Positions 16,344 to 25,713 of a DNA stretch of 64,000 nucleotides are shown in pieces. The stretch's first letter is position 1. Each line of letters begins with the position of its first letter. The translations under genes and the position numbers were made by a program. Under the pieces are notes generated by a model. It did no database searches. It was not told the DNA's origin and saw only the letters and a list, made by a program, of their open reading frames with translations. The DNA is from Fermentimonas sp. (GTDB lineage: Bacteria; Bacteroidota; Bacteroidia; Bacteroidales; Dysgonomonadaceae): NCBI GenBank assembly GCA_028709385.1, contig JAQVXD010000007.1, positions 1 to 64,000 on the forward strand, read 5' to 3'.

Positions 16344-18647
16344 ATGACAAATAACAAGCTGCGTGAAGATGCCCTTGACTATCATTCTCAGGGGCGTCCC
16401 GGAAAAATTGAGGTATTACCTACCAAACCATATAATTCTCAACATGATTTATCTCTTGCATACTCGCCCGGAGTTGCTGAGCCTTGTCTGGAAATAAAGA
16501 AAGATCCTGGGGCTGCATATAAATATACTGCTAAGGGAAACCTGGTTGCAGTGATATCTAACGGTACGGCTGTACTGGGACTTGGGGACATTGGTGCCGT
16601 GGCGGGAAAACCTGTAATGGAGGGAAAGGGGTTACTCTTTAAAATATTCGCGGGTATTGATGTTTTTGATATTGAGGTGAATGAGAAGGATCCTGAGAAG
16701 TTTGTCCAGATAGTTAAAGCAATTTCCCCTACTTTTGGTGGTATAAATCTGGAAGATATTAAGGCTCCGGAGTGCTTTGAAATTGAGGAGAGACTTAAAG
16801 CTGAACTCGATATACCTATTATGCATGACGATCAGCACGGTACGGCAATTATTTCGGCATGCGGACTACTTAACGCATTGGAACTTAACGGCAAAAAGAT
16901 TGATGAAATAAAGATTGTAGTTAACGGTGCTGGCGCAGCGGCTAATTCCTGTACCAAACTATATATTGCATTAGGGGCTAAGCTTGAGAATATTGTGATG
17001 GTTGACTCAAAAGGTGTTATCAATAAATCGAGAACAGACCTTAACGAGCGTAAAAAACCTTTTGCTACAGACAGAAATATTACTACTCTTGAAGAGGCTG
17101 TGAATGGTGCAGATATGTTTCTGGGTCTGTCTGTTGCTGATGTACTTACTACAGATATGGTGAAATCAATGAGTAATGATCCCATAGTTTTTGCTCTTGC
17201 CAACCCTAACCCTGAAATCTCATATGAGCTTGCCATGAGTGCAAGAGAAGATATTATTTTCGCAACCGGCCGTTCGGATCATCCTAATCAGATTAATAAT
17301 GTACTTGGATTTCCTTATATCTTCAGAGGGGCATTGGATGTTCAGGCAACTTGTATAAATGAGGAGATGAAAATTGCTACTGTTTATGCTCTGGCTGATC
17401 TAACTAAAAAGGCTGTTCCTGATGTGGTTAACACAGCTTACAGCATTAAGAAATTAAGTTTTGGCAGAGACTATATAATACCAAAACCACTGGATCCCAG
17501 ACTGCTGACTTCTGTAGCTCCTGCAGTGGCAAAAGCTGCAATGGAATCAGGTGTAGCGCGTAAACCTATTGAAGACTGGGAGGCTTATGATCATAAGCTG
17601 CGCGACCTGATGGGACTTGACAACAAAATGGTTCGCAGGTTATACGAAATGGCACGTCAAAATCCTAAGCGTGTTGTGTTTTCTGAAACTAACCACCTTA
17701 ATATGCTTAAGGCTGCGGAAACAGCTTATGCTGAAGGTATATGCCGACCAATATTGTTAGGTAATGAGGAGAAAATAGCTAATGTTGCAAAGGAGAACCA
17801 GATTAGTCTGGAAGGAATAGAGATTGTAAATCTTCGTCATGACCGTGAAGAGGAGCGCAGACAGCGTTATGCAAAAATACTTACTGAAAAGAGAGAGCGT
17901 CAGGGAATGACTTTTGAAGAAGCTGCTGAGAAAATGTTCGAGAGAAACTATTTTGGCATGATGATGGTTGAAACCGGTGAAGCAGATGCAATGATAACAG
18001 GTGTTTTCAGTAAATATGCCGATACAACCGAAATAGCTAAAGAGGTGATTGGCATTCGCGATGGACTTGGACACATAGGTGCAATGCATATTGTAAATAC
18101 TAAAAAAGGTATGCTGTTTCTTGCTGATACTCTTTTTAACCGACATCCTGATACTGAAACTTTGATTGACATTGCACGACTTGCAGATGCAACTGTAAAA
18201 TTCTTCAATCATGATCCTGTTATTGCAATGGTTTCATATTCCAATTTCGGAGCAGATTCAGTAGGCAGCCCTGCCAGTGTACATCAGGTAGTGGAAACTC
18301 TTCACGAAAGATACCCTGAAATGGTTGTTGACGGTGAGATGCAGGTTAACTATGCACTTAATAAGGAATTGAGAGATAAGAAGTATCCTTTTACACGTTT
18401 ACGCGATAAAGATGTAAACACTCTTGTTTTTCCAAACCTGAGTTCAGCTAACTCTTCTTATAAACTATTGAAAGAAACTGGTAAGAATGATATAATTGGT
18501 CCTATACAGATGGGATTAAACAAACCAGTGCACATTCTAGATGTGGAAACTTCGGTGCGTGATATCGTAAATATGGTTGCTGTTGCGGTTATAGACGCAA
18601 TTGTTGAAGAAAACATCAGATTGAATAACTTATCCAGAATAATTTAA
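16344..18647 (+). CDS. maeB: NADP-dependent malic enzyme with phosphotransacetylase-like domain
   Basis: This 767-residue hybrid protein has an N-terminal malic enzyme (about residues 1-420: [14 protein letters not shown] near the start, the metal-binding [11 protein letters not shown], and a dinucleotide motif [10 protein letters not shown]). A C-terminal phosphate acetyltransferase-like domain (about 430-767) probably acts as an acetyl-CoA-sensing regulatory module, as in MaeB. It oxidatively decarboxylates malate to pyruvate, making NADPH. The length matches the family (about 760). A TAnnTTTG box (TAATTTTG at 16299-16306) lies close upstream and is probably its promoter. Confidence 0.95.
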   Translation: MTNNKLREDALDYHSQGRPGKIEVLPTKPYNSQHDLSLAYSPGVAEPCLEIKKDPGAAYKYTAKGNLVAVISNGTAVLGLGDIGAVAGKPVMEGKGLLFKIFAGIDVFDIEVNEKDPEKFVQIVKAISPTFGGINLEDIKAPECFEIEERLKAELDIPIMHDDQHGTAIISACGLLNALELNGKKIDEIKIVVNGAGAAANSCTKLYIALGAKLENIVMVDSKGVINKSRTDLNERKKPFATDRNITTLEEAVNGADMFLGLSVADVLTTDMVKSMSNDPIVFALANPNPEISYELAMSAREDIIFATGRSDHPNQINNVLGFPYIFRGALDVQATCINEEMKIATVYALADLTKKAVPDVVNTAYSIKKLSFGRDYIIPKPLDPRLLTSVAPAVAKAAMESGVARKPIEDWEAYDHKLRDLMGLDNKMVRRLYEMARQNPKRVVFSETNHLNMLKAAETAYAEGICRPILLGNEEKIANVAKENQISLEGIEIVNLRHDREEERRQRYAKILTEKRERQGMTFEEAAEKMFERNYFGMMMVETGEADAMITGVFSKYADTTEIAKEVIGIRDGLGHIGAMHIVNTKKGMLFLADTLFNRHPDTETLIDIARLADATVKFFNHDPVIAMVSYSNFGADSVGSPASVHQVVETLHERYPEMVVDGEMQVNYALNKELRDKKYPFTRLRDKDVNTLVFPNLSSANSSYKLLKETGKNDIIGPIQMGLNKPVHILDVETSVRDIVNMVAVAVIDAIVEENIRLNNLSRII

Positions 18648-18695
18648 GTATTTTCGCCAATTAGAAAAATATATCCTATAAATAATCAAAATATT

Positions 18696-20048
18696 ATGTC
18701 AAAAAGAAAAAAATTCATGCTTCCGGAGACGGAAATTCCTACACAGTGGTATAATATTACTGCTGAGATGAAAAATAAACCTAAGCCGATGATTAACCCT
18801 CAAACTAAAGAGGAGCTAAAGGCTGAGGATCTGTTTCCGTTGTTTGCCGAGGAACTTTCACGTCAGGAGGTAAACCAGACCGATACATGGATAGATATTC
18901 CTGAAGAGGTAAGGGAAAAATATAAAATATATCGCCCCACTCCATTGGTAAGAGCCACGGAACTTGAAAAAGCGCTGGATACTCCGGCACATATATACTT
19001 TAAAAATGAAAGTGTGAGTCCGGTAGGTTCTCATAAACTGAACTCTGCATTACCACAGGCATACTATAATAAAGCTGACGGTATGACTAATATTACGACA
19101 GAGACCGGTGCCGGGCAATGGGGTACTGCACTTGCTTTTGCGGCCAAAACTTTCGGTCTTGAGCTTGCTGTTTATATGGTGAAAATAAGTTATGAGCAAA
19201 AACCATACAGACGTTCGCTAATGCAAACATGGGGTGCCCAGGTTATTGCATCTCCAAGTATGTCTACCAAGGCAGGACGTAAAATCATCACAGATCACCC
19301 AAACTATCAGGGAAGTCTGGGCACTGCTATTTCGGAAGCTATTGAGCTTGCAATGCAAACACCTAATTGTAAATATACCCTGGGAAGTGTGTTGAATCAT
19401 GTTGCTCTACACCAGACTATCATTGGATTAGAAGCTGAAAAACAGATGGAGATGGCAGAAGAATATCCTGATGTTGTGATTGGTTGCTTTGGCGGCGGTT
19501 CCAATTTTTCAGGTATATCATTCCCTTTTATGCGTCATAATTTAAATGGCGATAAGAAAACCCGATTTATAGCTGCTGAACCTGCATCCTGTCCAAAACT
19601 TACCCGTGGAAAGTTTAAATATGATTTCGGAGATGAAACAGGATACACTCCTCTGATTCCAATGTATACTCTGGGACATAAGTTTGCACCTGCAAATATT
19701 CATGCAGGAGGACTGCGATATCACGGAGCAGGAAGTATTGTAAGCCAGCTTCTTAAAGATGGATATGTTGAAGCAATTGATATCAAGCAGCTTGATTCTT
19801 TTAATGCAGGTGTATTATTTGCACGTACTGAAGGTATTGTTCCAGCTCCGGAGTCTAACCACGCAATTTCTGCTGCTATTAAAGAAGCGTTGCAGGCCAA
19901 GGAAGAGGGTAAGGAAAAAGTAATACTGTTTAATCTGTCCGGACACGGCTTGGTTGACATGAGTGCTTATGATCAGTTTCTTGCAGGCGATCTCACTAAT
20001 CACGAGGTAACAGACGAAGAGATCAGCAAGTTCCTGGAAGAGGCATGA
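18696..20048 (+). CDS. trpB: TrpB-like tryptophan synthase beta chain (TrpB2 type)
   Basis: This 450-residue PLP enzyme is longer than the usual TrpB (about 400), as expected of the TrpB2 branch. The PLP lysine lies in the SHKLNSAL segment, the glycine-rich phosphate loop in GCFGGGSNFSG, and TGAGQWGTA and APESNHAISAA are further family signatures. Tryptophan synthase beta joins indole and serine to make tryptophan. No trpA or other trp gene is nearby, which also fits TrpB2, often found alone and thought to salvage free indole. It follows maeB by 48 bases and may be read from the same transcript; a functional link to malate metabolism is not evident. Confidence 0.9.
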   Translation: MSKRKKFMLPETEIPTQWYNITAEMKNKPKPMINPQTKEELKAEDLFPLFAEELSRQEVNQTDTWIDIPEEVREKYKIYRPTPLVRATELEKALDTPAHIYFKNESVSPVGSHKLNSALPQAYYNKADGMTNITTETGAGQWGTALAFAAKTFGLELAVYMVKISYEQKPYRRSLMQTWGAQVIASPSMSTKAGRKIITDHPNYQGSLGTAISEAIELAMQTPNCKYTLGSVLNHVALHQTIIGLEAEKQMEMAEEYPDVVIGCFGGGSNFSGISFPFMRHNLNGDKKTRFIAAEPASCPKLTRGKFKYDFGDETGYTPLIPMYTLGHKFAPANIHAGGLRYHGAGSIVSQLLKDGYVEAIDIKQLDSFNAGVLFARTEGIVPAPESNHAISAAIKEALQAKEEGKEKVILFNLSGHGLVDMSAYDQFLAGDLTNHEVTDEEISKFLEEA

Positions 20049-20113
20049 AATCGGTGAAAATGTGTATTAATAAAGAAAACAGGCAATATTCACAAAAAAA
20101 ATAACTTAAATAA

Positions 20114-20145
20114 TTTGGTTATTACATAAAGAGCAGTTATCTTTG
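20114..20145 (+). promoter_or_regulatory. Consensus Bacteroidota promoter for the leader RNA
   Basis: TTTG at 20114-20117, 20 bases, then TATCTTTG at 20138-20145 is a full match to TTTG-N19-21-TAnnTTTG. Transcription should start about 5-10 bases later, near 20152. No gene starts for another ~265 bases, so the promoter serves a long leader RNA. Confidence 0.85.
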
Positions 20146-20151
20146 GAATAC

Positions 20152-20401
20152 AAAAATGATGAAGTTATTGCCGCATTGGTCGATTGGGGAACTCATCAAT
20201 TAAATTTTATAAACCGAGACTCGTTCTTCGTTTCAATGGCGGGCCGCAGCCTTCGGGATTCCGATTTATCGGAACAGCGGATTACAAAGAAACAAAGGCA
20301 CTCAAATCCTGTCAAACGGAGTTTCGTCTTATTCCACCGGTGCGGCTTCTCATAGAAAGCAGATTAGCAATAGATTTAGTCAAAATTGCAATCTGCTTTT
20401 C
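20152..20401 (+). ncRNA. Structured leader RNA / candidate riboswitch before chromate-type transporter genes
   Basis: The segment between the promoter and the transporter start has no convincing protein frame but folds well by hand. An 11-bp closing helix pairs GCCGCATTGGT (20170-20180) with ACCGGTGCGGC (20336-20346), two G-U pairs included. Inside are CGAGAC/GTTTCG (20215-20220 with 20321-20326), TTCGTTT/AAACGGA (20227-20233 with 20314-20320), and a CCGC/GCGG helix capped by TTCCGA-TTTA-TCGGAA (20259-20274). It ends in a strong intrinsic terminator. The transporter ATG lies about 18 bases beyond the terminator, with no room for a second promoter, which suggests transcriptional attenuation or riboswitch control. 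It could instead be a stand-alone small RNA. I do not recognise an Rfam family. The exact 5' end is estimated. Confidence 0.7.
20356..20401 (+). terminator. Intrinsic terminator ending the leader RNA
   Basis: AAAGCAGATTAGCAAT pairs with ATTGCAATCTGCTTT (one bulged A) and is followed by a T run. It stands only about 18 bases before the ATG of the first transporter gene, so readthrough or refolding must occur for that gene to be expressed from the upstream promoter. Confidence 0.85.
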
Positions 20402-20419
20402 ATTTTATATACCCCTTAT

Positions 20420-20977
20420 ATGAATCTTGCAAAACAATATTGGGAACTATTTCTGGTATTCTTTAAAATTGGAGCCTTTACTTTTGGGGGCGGTTATGCC
20501 ATGATTCCACTCATACGCAACGAGGTTGTAAATAAAAAGAAATGGCTTGGTGATAACGAATTTATGGATATGCTGGCATTAGCACAATCTGTTCCCGGTC
20601 CTATATCACTTAATACAGCAATATTTGTAGGAAATAAAAGACTTGGTTTTAAAGGGAGTCTGTTTACAGGTGCAGGTGTAATTCTTCCTTCATTTGTGGT
20701 AATACTCCTTATTGCGATATTATTCACCCAGTTTAAGGACAATCCGGTAATTGAACGTATTTTTAAAGGTATCCGACCAGCAGTTGTTGCACTTATTGCG
20801 GCACCTCTTCTGGGTTTAGGAAAATCAGCCGGAGTCAAATTAAACAATATTTGGATTCCAATTGCTGTTGCCCTTTCAGTTTGGCTTTTAAAAGTTTCTC
20901 CCGTATATATTATTTTAATCTCAATTATTTTAGGGATCCTCTATTTTCTATTCATTAAACTTAAATCGAAAAAGTAA
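20420..20977 (+). CDS. Chromate transporter-family protein, first half-size subunit
   Basis: This 185-residue membrane protein is one CHR domain. Typical motifs are seen at the N-terminus (IGAFTFGGGYAMIPLI) and in the first third (AQSVPGPISLNTA), with about five hydrophobic segments. Full-length ChrA proteins contain two such domains; here the domains are encoded by two adjacent genes, as in the short-chain CHR pairs, whose subunits are thought to work as heterodimers. Known substrates are chromate (export) or sulfate; which applies here is unknown. The stop codon directly abuts the next start, so the pair is translated together. Confidence 0.9.
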   Translation: MNLAKQYWELFLVFFKIGAFTFGGGYAMIPLIRNEVVNKKKWLGDNEFMDMLALAQSVPGPISLNTAIFVGNKRLGFKGSLFTGAGVILPSFVVILLIAILFTQFKDNPVIERIFKGIRPAVVALIAAPLLGLGKSAGVKLNNIWIPIAVALSVWLLKVSPVYIILISIILGILYFLFIKLKSKK

Positions 20978-21535
20978 ATGGAGTTGATGGATTTATACCT
21001 GCAGTTGTTTGTATCATTCATTAAAATCGGACTGTTCGGTTTCGGCGGCGGCTATGCAATGCTTCCTCTTATTCAGAGAGAAGTAGTTGATATACATGGA
21101 TGGATTAGTGTAAGCGATTTTACTGATATAGTGGCAATTTCACAGACAACCCCGGGTCCGATAGCCTTTAACTCTGCCACGTATATAGGCTACACAGCTG
21201 TTACTGAGGCAGGGTTCTCGACAGGTTACGGGATATTGGGATCAGCTGTTTGCACATTGGCTGTCAGCATCCCGTCACTTATATTAATGACATTGGTTTG
21301 CACATTCTTTTTCAGACTCAACAACAACCCATGGTTACAAGCTTCTTTGTCGGTCTTAAAACCTGCTATAATAGGTTTAATTGCTTCTGCAGCACTAATG
21401 TTGATGAACGGACATAATTTTGTTGACTATAAAAGCTGGATAATTTTCGGTGCAGTAATGATAGCATCAATTAAGAAGGTTGATCCTATACTATTGATTG
21501 TATTGTCGGGTGTTGCAGGACTAGTATTGTACTAA
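20978..21535 (+). CDS. Chromate transporter-family protein, second half-size subunit
   Basis: This 185-residue partner of the preceding gene has the same length and carries the CHR motifs FGFGGGYAMLPLI and SQTTPGPIAFNSATYIG. Its start codon immediately follows the previous stop, with no spacing, so expression of the two is coupled. In paired short CHR systems the subunits are thought to lie in opposite membrane orientation; that is inference here. No chrB-like regulator is nearby, so regulation may be through the leader RNA. Confidence 0.9.
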   Translation: MELMDLYLQLFVSFIKIGLFGFGGGYAMLPLIQREVVDIHGWISVSDFTDIVAISQTTPGPIAFNSATYIGYTAVTEAGFSTGYGILGSAVCTLAVSIPSLILMTLVCTFFFRLNNNPWLQASLSVLKPAIIGLIASAALMLMNGHNFVDYKSWIIFGAVMIASIKKVDPILLIVLSGVAGLVLY

Positions 21536-21648
21536 AGCCATAGTCTTATAAACAGAAGCAGTATATTTTACAAAATATTTCAGGTATAATTTATCAGTAA
21601 GGTATATTATAATAATTATCTGATAGTTTCACTTAAAGTAATGTGGAA

Positions 21649-21906
21649 TTACTCCTCTGTAGTTTCTGCTGCCTGTTCAGTTTTTTTCCTGCCGCCTCTT
21701 ATAAGTAATACCAAAAAGAAAAATAAGACAGCTGCAATAATTATCCAGAACCATAGTTTTGAGTAAAAGGGATCATTGCTGTAATCAATACTGATATCCA
21801 TTACCAAAACATCAATCTCCTCAGCTGAAAACAGACGTTCTACAGAGGAAAGAAATGCAATGAGAATTACGCTAATTATTTTACGGCTAAAAGATGCAAT
21901 TCTCAT
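21649..21906 (-). CDS. Small membrane protein, unknown function
   Basis: I place the start at ATG 21904-21906 (MRIASFSRKI), not the track start at 21930, because the earlier start would overlap the upstream acetyltransferase gene. The resulting 85 residues have an N-terminal hydrophobic segment (likely a signal peptide or anchor ending near ERLFSA), a short polar stretch, a strong membrane helix (LWFWIIIAAVLFFFLVLLI) and a basic, then acidic, tail. The topology would place the C-terminal tail in the cytoplasm. It starts 1 base after the acetyltransferase stop, suggesting co-transcription. No family is recognised. Confidence 0.65.
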   Translation of the reverse strand: MRIASFSRKIISVILIAFLSSVERLFSAEEIDVLVMDISIDYSNDPFYSKLWFWIIIAAVLFFFLVLLIRGGRKKTEQAAETTEE

Positions 21907-21907
21907 A

Positions 21908-22399
21908 TCATATAGTTTTTTGATAAGCAAGTCGCTCCGACCCGTCTGAAAGGTAAATTATACCACAATACCGGAACTCCAAATTACTCAGAATCTTTTG
22001 CATGACATGGTTATTTCTGTGTGTATCAACCCTAATGTTTGGGCATTGAGTAAAACACCACTCGAAACAAGCTTTAGCCACACCTTTTTCTTTGCCGGAT
22101 GATGCAATTCTGTGAACAGTACCATAAAGTTCATCATTCAACCACTGCCCGTCGCATATTTTCAAATAAGTAGGATCTTCACCAATAATAAAACAAAATG
22201 TGCCGATAATTTCTCCGTTACTGTTTTCGCAGACAAAACTGTGACCTGCCTTTATCTCTTCACAGATAAACTGCTCTTTAGGATAACCATTTACCCACTG
22301 ACCATCGTTGCCAATACTGCGCATAAAATCACGCGCAATACCATATATCGGTATAATTTCCGGTAAGTTATTCAAAGTTGCAGGTCTGATATTAATCAT
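21908..22399 (-). CDS. GNAT-family N-acetyltransferase
   Basis: This 163-residue protein has GNAT features. It begins MINIRPATLNNLPEIIPIYG, contains the beta strand region GEIIGTFCFIIGEDPTYLKI, and shows a variant acetyl-CoA loop (RIASSGKEKGVAKACFEWCF) in which the usual Q/R-x-x-G-x-G/A is recognisable but diverged. The later YCGIIYLSDGSERLAYQK fits the family end. GNAT enzymes transfer acetyl groups from acetyl-CoA to amines; the substrate is unknown. Its stop lies 1 base before the small membrane protein start, and its own start is 14 bases downstream of the topA stop. Confidence 0.85.
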   Translation of the reverse strand: MINIRPATLNNLPEIIPIYGIARDFMRSIGNDGQWVNGYPKEQFICEEIKAGHSFVCENSNGEIIGTFCFIIGEDPTYLKICDGQWLNDELYGTVHRIASSGKEKGVAKACFEWCFTQCPNIRVDTHRNNHVMQKILSNLEFRYCGIIYLSDGSERLAYQKTI

Positions 22400-22413
22400 T
22401 GCACAAATACAGA

Positions 22414-24879
22414 TTATTTTTTTGTAGTACTCTTTCCTGTCTTAGCTTTAGTTGCCGCTGTTTTACCTGTTTTCTTTTTTCCCTTTACTGCTGTTTTACC
22501 GGCAGTTGTTTTAGTTGCAGTTGTTTTAGTTGCTGAACTATCACCGGCAGCAGCCTTTTTAGTCTTCTTACCCTTTGATTTTGTATCCTTAGCGCTTTCC
22601 TCTATAATTTTTTTACAATCTTCAAGAGTCAATTCTTTGGGATCTACTGTCTTAGGTATCTTGTAATTAGACTTCTGATATTTTATATAAGGACCGTACC
22701 TGCCGTTTAAAACCTGCAAATCTGGCTCTTCATCAAAAATCTTAATAGTCTTTTCCTTATCCTTTTTCTCTTTCTCTTCGATAAGCTCAATTGCCTCCTC
22801 AAGCTGAATCTCTAAAGGATCAACACCTTTTGGTATAGAAACAAATTTATTGTTATGTCTGACGTAAGGACCAAAACGACCTACCCCAATAACAACTTCT
22901 TTATCCCTGAACTCTCCAAGATTACGGGGAAGCTCAAATAACTTTAAGGTTTCTTCAAGTGTGATTGTTTCAATTGATTGGTGTTTCTGGAGTGAAGCGA
23001 ACAGAGGCTTATCTTCATCATCAGGTGTACCAATTTGTGCCATAGCACCATATCTGCCAATTTTCACAGATACCTGACGACCTGATTTTGGATCAGTACC
23101 CAATACCCTTTCACCTGCTCTATGCTCCATGCGCATATTTGCAGTCTCCTCCACAATAGGGTGAAAAACATCATAGAAGTCTGATATCGACTCGTTCCAT
23201 TTAGCTTTACCTTCGGCAATTTTATCAAAACCCTCTTCCACCTTAGCAGTGAAGTTATAATCAATAACAGATGGGAAATGTTCCACAAGGAAGTCATTTA
23301 CGACAATACCTATATCAGTAGGGAACAATTTATTTTTATCCGCCCCAGTAGTTTCTGTTTTTTCAGAGTCTTTAATTTTACCTTTTTTAAGAAGAAGCAC
23401 ATTAAAATTTCTCGGATCACCATCAATACTTTTTTTCTCAACATACTCCCTGTTGATAATAGTAGAGATAGTAGGCGCATAAGTTGAAGGACGGCCAATT
23501 CCCAGTTCCTCCATTTTTCTTACCAGAGCAGCCTCAGAATAACGTGCAAGTCGCTGTGTGAATCGTTCTGTTGCACTAACTTCCTGCATTTCCAGCATTT
23601 CACCCTTTTTTATCGGAGGCAATAGTCCTTCCTCTTTATCACCGTTCTCATCATCAGTACCTTCGAGATACACCCTGAGAAAACCATCAAACTTTATAAC
23701 CTCTCCATTAGCTACAAATCTCCCGTCTGAATTTGATATAGAAATATTGGCAGTGGTGCGCTCAAGCTCAGCATCCGCCATTTGTGAAGCAATAGTACGC
23801 TTCCAGATAAGATTATATAGTTTTTGCTCCTGAGCTGTACCGCCAACCTCATGTTCACTGATAAAGGTGGGACGTATAGCCTCGTGAGCCTCTTGTGCTC
23901 CCTTGGATTTAGTGGTGTACTGACGGGTTTTATGATACTTTTCACCATACTGATCAATTATTTCAGTCTTGGCAGTACCTATTGCCAAACCCGACAAATT
24001 TACAGAGTCGGTTCTCATATATGTAATCTTACCCGATTCGTACAGTCGCTGTGCAACCATCATTGTCTGCCCTACCGAGAAACCGAGTTTACGTGAAGCT
24101 TCCTGCTGAAGTGTAGAAGTGGTAAAAGGAGCTGCAGGAGTTTTTTTAGCAGGTTTGGTTACTACATCTTCAATTGAGAATTCCGAAGTTTTTAATTTTT
24201 CCAGAAGCTCAAGAGCCTCTTCTTTTGTTTTGAGACGTTTGTTGTATTCAGCTTTTATTTCGTAAGTCTGTCCGTTTTCCTCTTTTGTGAAAACACCGAC
24301 TATCCTGTATGACGCTTCTGAATTAAAGTTTTGTATTTCACGCTCACGCTCAACAATCAATCTTACGGCAACAGATTGTACGCGACCTGCCGATAGAGCC
24401 GGTTTTATTTTTCTCCATAACACGGGGGACAATTCAAACCCTACTATCCTGTCCAATACACGCCGTGCCTGCTGAGCATCAACCAGATTCCGGTCTATTT
24501 TCCTCGGATTTTTTATTGCTTCCTGAATAGCATTCTTCGTGATTTCGTGGAACACTATTCGTTTTGTATTTTCCTCTTTGAGTTCAAGAGTTTCAAAAAG
24601 ATGCCAGGATATTGCCTCACCTTCACGGTCCTCATCAGATGCCAGCCATACAGTATCAGCTTTTTTTGCAGCCTCTTTTAATTCTGATACAACCTTCTTT
24701 TTATCTGCAGGAACCTCATAAATAGGCTTAAAACCATTTTCAATATCTATACTAAAATCTTTCTTCTTCAAGTCACGTATATGCCCATAACTCGACATAA
24801 CATTATAATCTTTTCCAAGAAATTTCTCTATTGTTTTTGCTTTCGCAGGTGACTCAACAATAACCAGGTTCTTTTCCAT
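22414..24879 (-). CDS. topA: DNA topoisomerase I
   Basis: I choose ATG 24877-24879 (MEKNLVIVESPAKAKTI), since the track start is an upstream TTG. The 821-residue type IA enzyme opens with a Toprim domain (ESPAKAKTIEKFLGKDY, then ASDEDREGEAISWHL). The catalytic tyrosine is in ITYMRTDSVNLS. Instead of classical zinc fingers the C-terminal part carries repeats of the form GRFGPYVRHNNKFVSIPKG and GRYGPYIKYQKSNYKIPK, typical of the zinc-free repeats in this phylum. It ends in a Lys/Thr/Ala-rich tail of about 55 residues, likely DNA-binding. It relaxes negative supercoils. Essential housekeeping gene. Confidence 0.97.
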   Translation of the reverse strand: MEKNLVIVESPAKAKTIEKFLGKDYNVMSSYGHIRDLKKKDFSIDIENGFKPIYEVPADKKKVVSELKEAAKKADTVWLASDEDREGEAISWHLFETLELKEENTKRIVFHEITKNAIQEAIKNPRKIDRNLVDAQQARRVLDRIVGFELSPVLWRKIKPALSAGRVQSVAVRLIVEREREIQNFNSEASYRIVGVFTKEENGQTYEIKAEYNKRLKTKEEALELLEKLKTSEFSIEDVVTKPAKKTPAAPFTTSTLQQEASRKLGFSVGQTMMVAQRLYESGKITYMRTDSVNLSGLAIGTAKTEIIDQYGEKYHKTRQYTTKSKGAQEAHEAIRPTFISEHEVGGTAQEQKLYNLIWKRTIASQMADAELERTTANISISNSDGRFVANGEVIKFDGFLRVYLEGTDDENGDKEEGLLPPIKKGEMLEMQEVSATERFTQRLARYSEAALVRKMEELGIGRPSTYAPTISTIINREYVEKKSIDGDPRNFNVLLLKKGKIKDSEKTETTGADKNKLFPTDIGIVVNDFLVEHFPSVIDYNFTAKVEEGFDKIAEGKAKWNESISDFYDVFHPIVEETANMRMEHRAGERVLGTDPKSGRQVSVKIGRYGAMAQIGTPDDEDKPLFASLQKHQSIETITLEETLKLFELPRNLGEFRDKEVVIGVGRFGPYVRHNNKFVSIPKGVDPLEIQLEEAIELIEEKEKKDKEKTIKIFDEEPDLQVLNGRYGPYIKYQKSNYKIPKTVDPKELTLEDCKKIIEESAKDTKSKGKKTKKAAAGDSSATKTTATKTTAGKTAVKGKKKTGKTAATKAKTGKSTTKK

Positions 24880-25036
24880 CAATTGTTCTTTATTCTATAT
24901 CTTTTTGTAAGCACTTAGCTTTCAAAGCAGTAATTTACTGCTCCTTTTTGGGTGCAAAAGTAGTAATTTTGTGTAAGCAACAACAGTTTTTTCAGAATTT
25001 CCTTGATTATTAAGCAATTTTTATAAGAAAACTAAA

Positions 25037-25639
25037 CTATTTATTTTCATTTACCACCACTCCATATATAGATGAGAGCATTTCTGACAGTTGTGCAGTA
25101 AGTGAGCGGCGAACTCTAAGCTTCATATGGCACGACTCTTTGAAATCCTGAGTCCATTGCACCTCTTCAAACTGTTTCAGTACGCGCATAACATCATTCA
25201 GATTAATATATTCAAAATCAATTACTATGATATCATCAACAGTCTTTGTAATTATCTCTGCATTTGAGATTGCATCCGCAGCCGCCTCCTTATAAGCTTT
25301 AATCAAACCTCCCGTGCCAAGTAATGTCCCGCCAAAATAACGCACTACCAGTATAAGGACATCAGTAAGTTCTGACGAGTTAATCTGTCCCAATATTGGC
25401 TTACCGGCTGTACCTGAAGGCTCACCATCATCATTAAACCGAAACTCTTCACGTTCCCAGCCTATCATATATGCCCAGCAAACATGGCGGGCATTATAAT
25501 ACTTTTTACGATATTCATCCAATATTTCCATCGCTTCGTCAGCACTCTTCACCGGAAAAATAAAAGATAAGAACTTACTTTTCTTTTCGTTGATATAGCC
25601 CTCAGCAGGTCCGGAAATGGTTTTATAGCTGTCGTCCAT
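25037..25639 (-). CDS. YigZ/IMPACT-family protein
   Basis: I start this at the ATG 25637-25639 (MDDSYKTI), because the track start adds 23 residues of atypical N-terminus (from MTVRSIHFTQ). The 200-residue protein begins with an IMPACT N-terminal domain (KSKFLSFIFPVKSADEAM, then the signature DDGEPSGTAGKPIL and LVVRYFGGTLLGTGGLI). A C-terminal ferredoxin-like DUF1949-type domain follows. Family members (YigZ, YvyE) are widespread; their exact role is unclear, possibly in translation or nucleic-acid binding. It is about 75 bases past the ABC transporter start-side neighbour and is probably part of the same leftward transcript. Confidence 0.9.
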   Translation of the reverse strand: MDDSYKTISGPAEGYINEKKSKFLSFIFPVKSADEAMEILDEYRKKYYNARHVCWAYMIGWEREEFRFNDDGEPSGTAGKPILGQINSSELTDVLILVVRYFGGTLLGTGGLIKAYKEAAADAISNAEIITKTVDDIIVIDFEYINLNDVMRVLKQFEEVQWTQDFKESCHMKLRVRRSLTAQLSEMLSSIYGVVVNENK

Positions 25640-25713
25640 ACAACAAAAATAACACAATTTAGGAATAGCAGCAAACAGTTGTGTAAAATGAATACTCCTG
25701 ACAGTCACATCAC

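Noticed and set aside
20143-20423. Two plus-strand ORFs of 70-79 codons in the leader RNA region
   Set aside because: They have no coding character, no good ribosome binding site and overlap each other, the terminator and the next start. The RNA-structure reading explains the region better.
25640-25708. Upstream extension of the YigZ protein
   Set aside because: The 23 extra residues are Cys/Phe-rich and unlike the family N-terminus; the internal ATG gives a normal start.
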